From contig CAAGJW010000037.1 in assembly GCA_900770215.1 (NCBI GenBank), positions 32,207-96,206 of the forward strand: a stretch of DNA of 64,000 bases. Direction: 5' to 3'. Source of the DNA: Bacteroidales bacterium (GTDB lineage Bacteria > Bacteroidota > Bacteroidia > Bacteroidales > Muribaculaceae). Positions 49,498 through 58,529 of this stretch are shown piece by piece. Made by a program: the position numbers and the translations under genes. Under the pieces are notes generated by a model, which did no database searches, was not told the origin of the DNA, and saw nothing but the letters and a program-made list of their open reading frames with translations. Positions within the stretch are counted from its first letter, which is position 1. Each line of letters starts with the position of its first letter.

Positions 49498-51207
49498 CTA
49501 CAGGCGCACGATGAGCGTGGAGAAGGGAGCAAGCTTCACAGTGCCTCTCTTGTAGGAGCCCTTGCCCGTGCTCATGAGCACCTTGCCAGCAGGCTGACCG
49601 GTGCGCATGGTCACAGCCTTCTCGCTTGGGTTGAGCGCCACAAGGCAGCGCTCACCGCTGGCAGCCGTGCGCAAGTACACCATGGGATACTGCTCGCCGT
49701 CGAGCGTGTTGAGCAGTTGCCAACCAGCATCGTTGCCCAGGGCCGGCTCCGAGGCGCGCAGAGCAAGCAGGCGCTTCACATAGTTGAGCATTGACGCGGG
49801 GTCTTTCTCCTCGGCCTCGACAGTGAGCTTGCCGCCATCGGTTGCCACGGGGAAGTAGAGGAGCTCGGGGGCACAAGTCGAGAAGCCTGCCGTGGGGCCG
49901 GGCGCCCACTGCATGGGCGTGCGTGTGCCGGCACGGTTGCGGCTACCCTCCTTGGGAGCAATGCCGTCTTGATACTTCATGCCTATCTCGTCGCCATAGT
50001 AGATAAACGGCACGCCTGGCATAGTAAGGAAGAAGGTCATGGCAACCTTGAGTTGGTCGGGCGTGTTGCGCGTGCCCACGTTGGGACGCTGAAAGTCGTG
50101 ATTGGCCGTGGGGATGGCAATGTAGCCGCGGTCTTTGGTCGCATTGTAGTCGGCGGCATAGATGTTGATGAAGTCCTTGAGCGAACCCTTGCCCAGGCAG
50201 TTGAAATAGCAGTTGTCGATTTTCTTGGTTTTGCCCCAAGGCGTGTCGCCCTGGAAGAAGAGGCTCGCATAGGCACTGCGCCCTATGTGTATCTCAAAGT
50301 CGATGTTGAAGCCGCCGGCTATCGACTGCTGCGGGTTGGACCACTCCGAGATGAGCACATTCTGCGGATAGTTCTTGTCGAGCCAGCGGCGCATCTCGCG
50401 CCACAGCTGCATCGTGGCCTTCTTGTCCTTGTCGCCTTTCACCAGCGAGGCAGCCATGTCGACGCGGAAACCGTCGACGCCCTTGTCCATCCAGAAGGCC
50501 ATGATGTTGCGCAACTCGCGGCGCACTGCCTGAGGCCCAGGCGCATCCACACCCTGCTCCCACGGGCGCTGGGCACTGGGATGGGCATAGCCGTAGTTGA
50601 GCGCCGGCTGGCACTCATAGTAGTTCTTGTAGTAGTACTTGCCACGTGGGGCATCGGCCTCCACCCAGTGCCCTATGGTGCTGGCCTTGGGGTCGTCGGC
50701 CTGGCGGCGACGCGCAATGTCGGCTACATCCTTGGCCCCGATGGTGTCGCTCCATATGTAGTAGTCGCTGTAGCGCCCGTTGGTGCCCTGCTGCGACTCC
50801 TTGAACCACTGGCACTTGTCGCTCGAGTGGCCGGCCACCAGGTCGAGGCACACCTTCATGCCCCGCTTGTGGGCCTCGTCGAGAAGACGCACCAGGTCGT
50901 CGTTGGTGCCAAATCGCGGGTCCACCTTGTAGAAGTCGATGATGTCGTAGCCGCCGTCGAACCACCCCGACTCAAAGACTGGATTGAGCCACAGCGCGTT
51001 CACACCCAGCTGCTTCAAGTAGTCGAGCCGTGAGGTGATGCCAGGCAGATCGCCCACGCCGTCACCGTTGGTGTCCATGTAGCTCGACGGATAGATTTGG
51101 TAAAACACAGCCTTGCTCAGCCACTCAGGGCCCTTGTTGCCTGCCTGCGCCATAGCAGGAATGATGGCTGCGGCTGCAAGAGAAAGCAGAAATCGTTTAA
51201 TATTCAT
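49498..51207 (-). CDS. Secreted GH13 alpha-amylase/alpha-glucosidase family enzyme
   Basis: The 569-residue product has a signal peptide (MNIKRFLLSLAAAAIIPAMAQA) and a GH13 catalytic barrel: WLSKAVFYQIYPSSYMDTN at the start, nucleophile Asp in GFRVDMAAS (about 249), acid/base Glu in LISEWSNP (about 287) and stabilising Asp in ANHDFQRP (about 370), followed by a C-terminal beta domain. The overall form resembles oligo-1,6-glucosidase/alpha-glucosidase enzymes, so it probably cleaves alpha-glucans or malto-oligosaccharides in the periplasm. It lies 140 bases downstream of the cotH-like gene, has no clear promoter of its own and may be co-transcribed with it. A second GH13 start remnant lies at 53357-53464. 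Confidence 0.9.
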   Translation of the reverse strand: MNIKRFLLSLAAAAIIPAMAQAGNKGPEWLSKAVFYQIYPSSYMDTNGDGVGDLPGITSRLDYLKQLGVNALWLNPVFESGWFDGGYDIIDFYKVDPRFGTNDDLVRLLDEAHKRGMKVCLDLVAGHSSDKCQWFKESQQGTNGRYSDYYIWSDTIGAKDVADIARRRQADDPKASTIGHWVEADAPRGKYYYKNYYECQPALNYGYAHPSAQRPWEQGVDAPGPQAVRRELRNIMAFWMDKGVDGFRVDMAASLVKGDKDKKATMQLWREMRRWLDKNYPQNVLISEWSNPQQSIAGGFNIDFEIHIGRSAYASLFFQGDTPWGKTKKIDNCYFNCLGKGSLKDFINIYAADYNATKDRGYIAIPTANHDFQRPNVGTRNTPDQLKVAMTFFLTMPGVPFIYYGDEIGMKYQDGIAPKEGSRNRAGTRTPMQWAPGPTAGFSTCAPELLYFPVATDGGKLTVEAEEKDPASMLNYVKRLLALRASEPALGNDAGWQLLNTLDGEQYPMVYLRTAASGERCLVALNPSEKAVTMRTGQPAGKVLMSTGKGSYKRGTVKLAPFSTLIVRL

Positions 51208-51347
51208 GATGCTTTGTTGTTTTGATTGAACGTCCTATATTTTTGTCTATGATATTATCGATCAATTGTGTTACAATTATTTACTGCATGGTGAGCATGG
51301 GGGTGCTGCCTGCATGAGACAGAGGCCCGGAAGGCCAGGAGCTCGGG

Positions 51348-53255
51348 TTACTGCATTATCACCACCTTGCTGGCGTGGGTGCCGCGCTTCACGATGTAGA
51401 TGTGGCCAGGTGTGAGGGTAGTCACCCGCACGCCCTCGAGGTTGTAGTAGATGGCAGGGGCGTTGCACGTGGGTGCCACCACGTCGATCACGCCGCTGTA
51501 GCGGTCGGGCAGCGGTGCGGCCGGGGTGGTGTCGCGGGCAGGTTCGGTGCTTGTACCGCTAGTGGTGTAGTCGCCATATTGCTTCGAGAGCCAGGCTATT
51601 TTCTCGCTCAACTTGATGAGCACAGTGGCACGCTTGGCGGCAATGTCGCTGTTGTCGGCCACGGCCGACTGGCCCGATGGCACGTCGATACTGCCCCATC
51701 GCTTGTGGTCGGCAATGGCAGCTTGGGCTATGCGGGAGGTGAAAGCCTGCACGTCGTCGGCGACACCTGGGTAGCACGAGTGCATAAACCACAGCCAGGT
51801 GGCCTTCACCTTGGCCTGCAGGGCGGCATTTTGCAACATCGAACGTATCCATGTGTTGCCATAGGGGCTGTTGATGAAGAAGTAGTTGGAAGTCGACCCG
51901 AGGAAGGAGCTGCCCAGGTCCCACAAGGGCGAAAAGTGCCACTTCTGGCCTTCGCCGGCGTCGCGAAACATGTAGGTCGAGCCATGGAAGGCCTCGTGGT
52001 CGCACATGAGCTCGTGCACGAGGTAGAAACGGGCCAGGTCGTCCTGGTCGATATATTGCCACAGCGAGTCGCTGCAAGCGCCCACATAGTCGTTCATGAG
52101 TGTGAATTGCTGCTTCAAGAAGTCCTGCTGCACGCTCGAGAGCTCCTCGGGGGTGTCGAAGGTGATGCGCAGCTTGTCGCGATACTGGCCCAGGATGCAG
52201 GTCTTCTCGTCGAGGCGCAACTGGTTGTCCTCGTCATAGTTGTCGAGCTCCACGATGTAGCCGCCGGTGGCTTTGAGCGCATCGGTCTCATTGTCGGCCA
52301 TCTCGTTGATATTCACCCGATCCTTCTCAAGCCTTATCGACTCGGTGAGCAGGTAGAGGCCTCGATAGTCGCCGTTGATGACCACCTCCACGGGCATCTG
52401 GCTGGGCGTCCAGGGCAGGCCTATGCGGTGTCCCAGGTCGAAGCCCAAGTAGTTGCACAGGTAGCCATAGTTGTCGTCGGCGCCAGCCATCAAGGCGAAG
52501 TGCTTGCTCTTGCTCAGCCCCAGCAGCGACTGCTTCTTCTCGAGCTTAAGCTTGAAGGGCTTCTTGGGAAACCCGGTGCGGGTGTAGTTGCCGCGCGCCT
52601 TGATTTGCAGCGGCAGCGGCTCGCTTGCCGAGCCTATGCTCTTGGCACCCAGTTCCTGCATCCACTGGCAGCCGTTCAGGTCGAGCCAGTAGGAGCCCGC
52701 GATGTAGTTCTTGTGGGCCAGGGTGTAGCTGTTGATTTCGTCGTTCAAAGTGCCGTCCTCATTCATGGTCGTGATGTAGAGCACGGGCAACGTGCCCGAC
52801 ACGCCCTCGGCCACAGTTGCCTCGCGCGTGGCTTTCACCACGATGGTGGTTGTGCCTGTAGAGTCGAGATCGAAGGTGATGGTCACGTTCTTGAGCTTCC
52901 GGGCCACATAGTTGGCCCCGTCTTGCACGCCCTTCACCGTGCCGTCGCCTATGAAGATCACGCCTTGCGACTCGCCGCCATAGTTCAAGCTCCAGTCGCT
53001 GTTGCTCACCTTCCACTCGCCATCGAGCTCGTCAACAGTCACAGTATAGGTCTTGCCGCTGCGCGTGAAACTTTGCGTGTCGCCCCCCTGCGCCCAGTTG
53101 TTGAACGTGCCGCGCAGATACATCAGCGGGTACCCACCCGCATCGGCCTTGCCCGCCGCACCTGCCATCGTGGAAAGCCACAGCAACAATGTGAACATCA
53201 TCAATACCATGTAGAGACTTTTCACAGTCCTCAACTTGCAATCTCGCTGTTTCAT
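51348..53255 (-). CDS. Secreted CotH kinase family protein with SusE-like N-terminal module and C-terminal sorting-like tail
   Basis: With the ATG at 53255 (MKQRDCKLRTVKSLYMVLM) the product has 635 residues. The N-terminal module (about 45-140; YLRGTFNNWAQGGDTQSFT) resembles starch-binding SusE/SusF-type domains. Residues about 150-520 hold the CotH kinase-like domain, with KARGNYTRTGFPKKPFKLKL, LCNYLGFDLGHRIG, and HEAFHGSTYMFRDAG followed by HFSPLWDLGSSF. The end has APAIYYNLEGVRVTTL and HASKVVIMQ, similar to the sorting tails of other proteins in this window. CotH-type kinases phosphorylate spore-coat proteins in Bacillus; the substrate here is unknown. The gene is preceded by a GH13 remnant with a promoter and followed by an intact GH13 gene, which suggests a link to glycan use. 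Confidence 0.8.
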   Translation of the reverse strand: MKQRDCKLRTVKSLYMVLMMFTLLLWLSTMAGAAGKADAGGYPLMYLRGTFNNWAQGGDTQSFTRSGKTYTVTVDELDGEWKVSNSDWSLNYGGESQGVIFIGDGTVKGVQDGANYVARKLKNVTITFDLDSTGTTTIVVKATREATVAEGVSGTLPVLYITTMNEDGTLNDEINSYTLAHKNYIAGSYWLDLNGCQWMQELGAKSIGSASEPLPLQIKARGNYTRTGFPKKPFKLKLEKKQSLLGLSKSKHFALMAGADDNYGYLCNYLGFDLGHRIGLPWTPSQMPVEVVINGDYRGLYLLTESIRLEKDRVNINEMADNETDALKATGGYIVELDNYDEDNQLRLDEKTCILGQYRDKLRITFDTPEELSSVQQDFLKQQFTLMNDYVGACSDSLWQYIDQDDLARFYLVHELMCDHEAFHGSTYMFRDAGEGQKWHFSPLWDLGSSFLGSTSNYFFINSPYGNTWIRSMLQNAALQAKVKATWLWFMHSCYPGVADDVQAFTSRIAQAAIADHKRWGSIDVPSGQSAVADNSDIAAKRATVLIKLSEKIAWLSKQYGDYTTSGTSTEPARDTTPAAPLPDRYSGVIDVVAPTCNAPAIYYNLEGVRVTTLTPGHIYIVKRGTHASKVVIMQ

Positions 53256-53356
53256 GTTGGAAAATATCATATTTATAAACACGCAGTTTCATGCTGGGAA
53301 AAAGATACCCAAAAAAGACAATGAGCACCCCTATAGTGGCTCGACTGGCAGACAGG

Positions 53357-53464
53357 GGAAAACACAGCCTTGCTCAGCCACTCGGGGCCCTTGTTGCCCG
53401 CCTGCACCACAGCGAGCTGCAATGCAGCCGGCGCCAGCGCCCAAAAGAGATACCTGATGCTCAT
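53357..53464 (-). pseudogene. Decayed 5' end of a second GH13 (amylase) gene
   Basis: On the - strand from the ATG at 53464 the frame reads a signal peptide and then QAGNKGPEWLSKAVF, identical to the start of the mature GH13 enzyme at 49498-51207. At the nucleotide level the stretch starting at 53359 matches 51102-51149 with three mismatches in 48 bases by my count. Homology ends after AVF; the frame continues as an unrelated 30-residue extension to a stop at 53273, 18 bases before the cotH-like ATG. The remainder of the gene is missing. It keeps a promoter (53484-53514). Confidence 0.8.
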
Positions 53465-53483
53465 AGTCGTAGAAAGTTTTCCA

Positions 53484-53514
53484 CAAAGTTAACCAAAATC
53501 CCCACACCCGCCAA
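53484..53514 (-). promoter_or_regulatory. Promoter of the GH13 remnant, probably driving the cotH-like gene
   Basis: On the - strand TTG (53512-53514), 20 bases, TAACTTTG (53484-53491): a -33/-7 pair, 19 bases before the remnant ATG. It is the only good promoter seen upstream of the cotH-like gene. The gap 53515-53784 is otherwise AT-rich and holds the cas promoter. Confidence 0.6.
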
Positions 53515-53745
53515 CCCCGCCGCCCTGCAAAAGCACCTGCACAGTCCACTCCCTGCCCCCAACCCTGTCATAACAAAAAGCAATAGCTGAACAAAATACG
53601 CTTCTATTAACGTTTATTAAACTTGATGTGTTCATTTTCTTCACTCCATCACTTTATTTTTGGAAAAAAAATAAATAGTCAATAAAATATCACAGCAAAC
53701 ATTATATTTAATTAAAAGTTGGAACAAAAATCTAAATATTTTCAA

Positions 53746-53753
53746 TATATTTG
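53746..53753 (+). promoter_or_regulatory. -7 box of the cas operon
   Basis: TATATTTG fits TAnnTTTG; a TTG at 53719-53721 lies 24 bases upstream. It is 31 bases before the cas6 ATG at 53785 and rules out the upstream in-frame start. Confidence 0.55.
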
Positions 53754-53784
53754 TAGAAAACAATGCCAAAAATATTACAGCATC

Positions 53785-54450
53785 ATGAGAATTATCATAA
53801 ACACCACACCTGCCACAACCCCCGTTCCCTTTGACTATCAAGCCAAAATGGTGGGATGTATTCACAAGTGGATAGGTGAGCACAACCTGTTACACGACAC
53901 CATCTCGCTCTACTCGTTTTCCTGGCTGCAAGGCGGCAAGGCCGATGCCAAGGCTTTGAGTTTTCCTAAAGGTGCCACTTTTTTCGTCAGTTTTTACGAC
54001 GAGAGCGTGATCAAGACGATCATCCAAGCCATATTAAACGAGCCAAGCATGTTCTGTGGCATGAATGTGAGCGATGTGACACTTGCCGAATATCCCGACT
54101 TCGACCACCGCGACTACTTCTATTGCGGCAGCCCGATCTTTATCAAACGCAGAATGGCCGACGGCAGCATCAAGCAATACAACTATCTTGATACCGAAGC
54201 CAGCCTTCTGCTCAAGGAAACGCTAAAATCAAAAATGAGAAAAGCAGGCCTTGAAGAAGACGAAACTTTGGACATTCACTTCGACTCCAGCTTTGACAAG
54301 AAGAAGCTCAAACTTGTGCGCTATCATGGCATCAACAACAAAGCAAGCATGTGTCCCGTCATTATCAAGGGCAAGGCCGAGACCAAACGCTTTGCATGGG
54401 ATGTGGGCATAGGTAACTGCACAGGCATAGGGATGGGAAGTATTTATTAG
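53785..54450 (+). CDS. cas6: CRISPR-associated endoribonuclease Cas6
   Basis: With the ATG at 53785 (MRIIINTTPATTPVPFDYQ) the product has 221 residues and Cas6 ferredoxin-fold features: an N-terminal domain starting with a beta strand, Y-x-H-K-W (CIHKWIGEH, with a candidate catalytic His), the HRDYFYCGSPIFIK region, and the C-terminal glycine-rich loop GIGNCTGIGMGSIY. Cas6 cuts the repeats of the precursor crRNA. It is the first gene of the operon, directly behind the promoter; the next gene begins 22 bases after the stop. Confidence 0.9.
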   Translation: MRIIINTTPATTPVPFDYQAKMVGCIHKWIGEHNLLHDTISLYSFSWLQGGKADAKALSFPKGATFFVSFYDESVIKTIIQAILNEPSMFCGMNVSDVTLAEYPDFDHRDYFYCGSPIFIKRRMADGSIKQYNYLDTEASLLLKETLKSKMRKAGLEEDETLDIHFDSSFDKKKLKLVRYHGINNKASMCPVIIKGKAETKRFAWDVGIGNCTGIGMGSIY

Positions 54451-54472
54451 AATGAGAAAAAAAGGAGGTATT

Positions 54473-55024
54473 ATGTATATCGTAACCTACAGAGGCCCTT
54501 TCGGGTTTATTAAGCCCTGGACAGCCGTGCGCGACGGCGAAACATTCAGCCAGCAGTTTCTCACGCCGTCTATCATCGAAGGCATTGAGAAAAAGCTGTT
54601 TCCCGAACTGTTGCAAGTGCCAGGCATCCACAAGATAGTGCGACACAAACTCACCTATTCGGCAATCACTCAACAACAAGAAGTGACACAAGCAAGGGCT
54701 TGGAGAGACACCAAGAAGACACACACGCGTGCCCGGTCTATCATAACCCGCGGCGTGATGCTGCATCCCGTTTTACGGCTTGCTTTCAACAGTCGTGACG
54801 ATGCCTTGCAAGCCTCAACACAACATGTGTGCCTGTGCCGTAATGAAGACATAATGTTGCCCGACCCTGGTATCACCGAAATGGACGAGGTGAAATTTTC
54901 CCTACTCAAAGGATTCGAATTGCGAATAGGGGAATCCAGCCAGTCTTTTCTTGTGGGATTCAATCGATTTGACAAGCAGCAGCCCATGCATGGCTGGCTG
55001 GAATACAACGGCATGTCGCTGTAA
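54473..55024 (+). CDS. cas5: Cas5-like Cascade subunit (short, 183 residues)
   Basis: The start at 54473 is fixed by a clear Shine-Dalgarno site, AGGAGGT at 54463-54469, unusual in this genome. The N-terminus has the Cas5 signature pattern: MYIVTYRGPFGFIKPW (beta strand plus GPFGF) and FLTPSIIEGIEKKLF, followed by HKIVRHKLTYSAITQQQ and RARSIITRGVMLHPVLRLAF. By this pattern it is a Cas5 family protein, which caps the crRNA 5' handle in Cascade. At 183 residues it is short, and the distinction between I-B and other Cas5 subtypes is not certain from sequence alone. It lies between cas6 and cas3, not next to cas7 as in most I-B loci. Confidence 0.7.
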   Translation: MYIVTYRGPFGFIKPWTAVRDGETFSQQFLTPSIIEGIEKKLFPELLQVPGIHKIVRHKLTYSAITQQQEVTQARAWRDTKKTHTRARSIITRGVMLHPVLRLAFNSRDDALQASTQHVCLCRNEDIMLPDPGITEMDEVKFSLLKGFELRIGESSQSFLVGFNRFDKQQPMHGWLEYNGMSL

Positions 55025-55036
55025 CACAGAAAAAAA

Positions 55037-57178
55037 ATGAACAAGCACTTAGACATACTTGCAAAGAGTGAAAGCAACGGTAGCACAAGTCTATACCAGC
55101 ACCTCAAGGATGTGGCTGACATCGCTGTTGTCATTGCCCGAAACGAGGGCATGGACGTGCGTACTGCCATGCTGGGAGCATTGCTTCACGATATAGGCAA
55201 AGCAAGCAGTGTTTTCCAGAAAATGCTGAGTCCGTCATTCCACCCAGCACCTCATTTTGCGTTCCGTCACGAGATTGCCTCCTTGTTTTTTCTTTCGGTC
55301 ATCGAGGAAGAGCGACGCGACCAAGTGATTGAAATGGTAGCGGCACATCACAAGTCGGTCTACAAAGACGTCAGAGCATTAGGACTGCTTGATCTGGACG
55401 AAACGATAGATGCCTTTGGCCGACATGCCAAAGACTTCGACAAGTGGAGTCCCGCAGCACTTGAGATACTTGCCTCGCTGGGCATGGAGGTGCACCCCAT
55501 ATCCCTTGACGAGGCGAAAGCTAGCTATGACTACGCCATAGACTACTGTGCATCTCGCCCCCTCGGGTGCTCAATGTGGAAAGGCCTGCTCATGGCTGCC
55601 GATCACATGGCCTCGGGCATGGCTTGGCGAAAGGAGATGGCCACCGATAAAATATTTATCAAGCCCGACTTGTCGTTTTACAACAGGAAGAACGAGCTCT
55701 TTCCCCTTTCACTTCTCGATGCCAGCGACCCTCGCGTGCACACTATAGTGTGCGCCCCTACAGGCGCAGGCAAAACCGACTTCTTGCTGCGACGCTGCCG
55801 CGGGCGCGTGTTTTACACATTGCCATTCCAGGCATCAATCAATGCAATGTATGACCGCATCAAAGCCGACTTGAGCCCGACTACAGCACAAGTGTGCCTC
55901 CTTCACGCGGCCTCAAGCCTGAAAATGAAAAACGGCACTGTCGAGGAGCGCATCATGCAGAAAATGGCGGGAGCGTCGATCAAGGTGATGACCCCTCACC
56001 AAATGGCAAGCATTGTATATGGCATCAAGGGCTTTGAAGCAATGGCCCTTGACTTAAAAGGATGCGACGTGATACTCGACGAGATCCACACCTATTCCGA
56101 CACCATCCAAGCTATCGTGCTTCGCATTGTCGACATCCTTGTAGCCCTTGGCTGCCGTATCCACGTGGGCACTGCCACCATGCCATCGGTGCTGTACAAC
56201 GAGATACTTAAGCGATTGGGCGGTCCCTGCAACGTGTATCAGGTGAGACTCGATGAGTCCACCCTAAACACATTCACGCGACACAGGGTGTTCAAACTGC
56301 ACAACAGCAACGATATTGTGCAAACTCTTGATAAACTGATCGAGAATAATCAAAAAGTTCTCTTGGTGTACAACCGTATCAACCGAGCCCAGGACGCTTT
56401 CGAGTATGTCAAAGACCATTACCCACACATTCCCTCCCTGCTCATTCACAGCAGATACAAGCGTGCCGACCGAGCCGAGCTGGAGGCACAACTCACGAGC
56501 CACTTCAACGGCATGACTAACGCTTGCATTGTGGTATCGACCCAAGTAGTAGAGGTGAGTCTCGATATCAGCTTTGACGCCATGATCACCGAGTGTGCTC
56601 CCATCGACGCCCTCATCCAGCGTTTTGGACGTGTCAATCGCAAGCGCACGCCTGCCACCATAGGCCACTACAAGCCTGTGTATGTCATAGAGCCGCCTGC
56701 CGACAAGAAGGAAGCACCGCCCTACTCGCTTGATGTGCTGGAACGCACTTTCAGCGTTCTGCCCTCGGAGGGAGAACTCTTGAACGAGAACCAGCTGCAA
56801 GCGATGATCGACAGCGTGTACACCGACAACCTGGAAGTGGAGAATATCGACTTCACGGGCGCCATCTTCAACAATGGTCAATGGATGCTGAAGGAACTGT
56901 GGCACCGAGCAAAGTCGGCATTGCTCGAGGCTCTCGACATCAACTCGGCTGTGTGCATCACCCAGAGCGACAAAGACAGCTACCCTGATGCCGACAACTT
57001 GACAAGGCAGCTCATGGAGATTCCTGTCAGTTTCCACTCGATCGCTCATCGCAACCTGGACCAGCTCGACACTGGATCACGCCCATTTGTCATCCCCGAC
57101 AAAGCCTACGACACCACTATGGGGCTGCTTATAGACGAGGCTTTTCCCTGTAACTATAAACTTTTTGAACTTATATAA
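55037..57178 (+). CDS. cas3: CRISPR-associated helicase/nuclease Cas3
   Basis: The 713-residue protein combines an N-terminal HD nuclease (about 15-185; HLKDVADIAVVIA and LLHDIGKASSVFQK) with a superfamily 2 helicase: Walker A CAPTGAGKTDF (about 238), Walker B-type DVILDEIHTYS (about 345) and motif VI QRFGRVNRKR (about 535). It degrades target DNA after recruitment by Cascade. Length is somewhat short for a Cas3. It starts 12 bases after cas5 and ends 11 bases before cas8. Confidence 0.95.
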   Translation: MNKHLDILAKSESNGSTSLYQHLKDVADIAVVIARNEGMDVRTAMLGALLHDIGKASSVFQKMLSPSFHPAPHFAFRHEIASLFFLSVIEEERRDQVIEMVAAHHKSVYKDVRALGLLDLDETIDAFGRHAKDFDKWSPAALEILASLGMEVHPISLDEAKASYDYAIDYCASRPLGCSMWKGLLMAADHMASGMAWRKEMATDKIFIKPDLSFYNRKNELFPLSLLDASDPRVHTIVCAPTGAGKTDFLLRRCRGRVFYTLPFQASINAMYDRIKADLSPTTAQVCLLHAASSLKMKNGTVEERIMQKMAGASIKVMTPHQMASIVYGIKGFEAMALDLKGCDVILDEIHTYSDTIQAIVLRIVDILVALGCRIHVGTATMPSVLYNEILKRLGGPCNVYQVRLDESTLNTFTRHRVFKLHNSNDIVQTLDKLIENNQKVLLVYNRINRAQDAFEYVKDHYPHIPSLLIHSRYKRADRAELEAQLTSHFNGMTNACIVVSTQVVEVSLDISFDAMITECAPIDALIQRFGRVNRKRTPATIGHYKPVYVIEPPADKKEAPPYSLDVLERTFSVLPSEGELLNENQLQAMIDSVYTDNLEVENIDFTGAIFNNGQWMLKELWHRAKSALLEALDINSAVCITQSDKDSYPDADNLTRQLMEIPVSFHSIAHRNLDQLDTGSRPFVIPDKAYDTTMGLLIDEAFPCNYKLFELI

Positions 57179-57189
57179 CGCATTTACAC

Positions 57190-58527
57190 ATGATAACATC
57201 AACAATTGGCCGCATGCTGCTCGAGGCCTACAACGAAAGAGAGGGCACACATCATGATGCCCACACTTTCTTCACCCAGATTTTCTGCCCGCTCTTCTTT
57301 GATCACCACAAGTATATGATGACTGCAGGCAACTCCCCCTTGGAGAATCCGAAACTCAGTTGGGCCGACATGATTGCTGGAAAGAAACCCTGGGAGACGC
57401 CAGAGCAAAGGAAAAACAGATTTGACAAGCTGATGTCAAAAATTGACGCCGGAGTGAACGATGCAAGCGTGGCCAGAGGCTACCCCATAACCGACGTGGA
57501 GGGAACAACTTCGGGCCAGGTCACCGATATGGTTCTTCCACTGTCGCAAGACGACGTCATGCTTTCGTGGGTGGGCGACGCTCTGGGCGTGGGCGTACAA
57601 GGCGGATTCTCCATCCTTTTCTTCCACAAGCAGTTATTGCTTGACATCTTCGACGGCTGGAAACTTTATCGCCAGCTTCTGGAAAACACGCGATTGCTAA
57701 AAGGAAATCAAATCAACACTTGGAATGGGCAATGGCTCGTGCACTACTTGGACCCTCAAGAATATATTCCATCGGCGCCAATGGCTGGTTTCAACCCCTA
57801 TGACCTGGCGGCAAGCGGCGGTACCATGAGCCTCGACACGCAATCCTGGTCCAAGGTGCTCATCGCTATTACCCGTAAATATAGCGAGGCTCAAATCATG
57901 GGATACATCTACACCATTGGCCAGATGAATACAACACTCGGATTTATCCCGTTCAATCTTTCCCAAATACGCAGACCCCTGCAACTTTACGTCAAGTACT
58001 TCGGGATGGACAATGCAAAAGAGGCCGAAGACCTCTGGGGCACAGGGCTAGGATTTAAACGGGCATGCCAGGAAGGCATCATCGGCATGTATGCCATGAA
58101 GCCAAAAGGCCTGGAAAAATACATGAAACAGGGCGGCAACATGCCCAAACCTGCGATAAATAAAGAACAACAAATCAATTACAATGTTTATAAAATATGG
58201 TTATTAGCTATGCTTAACAACGATGAATTTTGGGATAAGTCTCAAGAGCTGGCACAGCTGCTCATGGAGGCTTCGGTCGATGAGAAGAAAAAAATTAGTA
58301 CAAAGTCGAGCAACCTTGTGCAAGCGGTGCTCACATCAACCAGCAAGAGGCAATTTGCCGCCGCGGCAACCGAGTTGCTCGCCAACGTGCCCAGCGACGT
58401 TGCCAGCGGCCTTGCCGACACGCTGGCAAACGCGGTGAAAGAAGTGCACCTCATGCCTAACGACAATGTACCCTACTTCTTGACGCTTGTGCGTTTTCAA
58501 TATGCCTACTTAAACAAAAAACAATAA
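57190..58527 (+). CDS. cas8: Cas8-like large subunit of Cascade
   Basis: A 445-residue protein with no classical domain visible to me. Position (after cas3, 2 bases before cas7) and size mark it as the small-type Cas8 of I-B-like systems. Recognisable stretches are AYNEREGTHHDAHTFFTQIF near the start, MVLPLSQDDVMLSWVGDAL near 120 and HLMPNDNVPYFLTLVRF at the end. Cas8 recognises the PAM and starts target opening. I cannot show homology by sequence alone; the name rests on context. Confidence 0.75.
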   Translation: MITSTIGRMLLEAYNEREGTHHDAHTFFTQIFCPLFFDHHKYMMTAGNSPLENPKLSWADMIAGKKPWETPEQRKNRFDKLMSKIDAGVNDASVARGYPITDVEGTTSGQVTDMVLPLSQDDVMLSWVGDALGVGVQGGFSILFFHKQLLLDIFDGWKLYRQLLENTRLLKGNQINTWNGQWLVHYLDPQEYIPSAPMAGFNPYDLAASGGTMSLDTQSWSKVLIAITRKYSEAQIMGYIYTIGQMNTTLGFIPFNLSQIRRPLQLYVKYFGMDNAKEAEDLWGTGLGFKRACQEGIIGMYAMKPKGLEKYMKQGGNMPKPAINKEQQINYNVYKIWLLAMLNNDEFWDKSQELAQLLMEASVDEKKKISTKSSNLVQAVLTSTSKRQFAAAATELLANVPSDVASGLADTLANAVKEVHLMPNDNVPYFLTLVRFQYAYLNKKQ

Positions 58528-58529
58528 AA

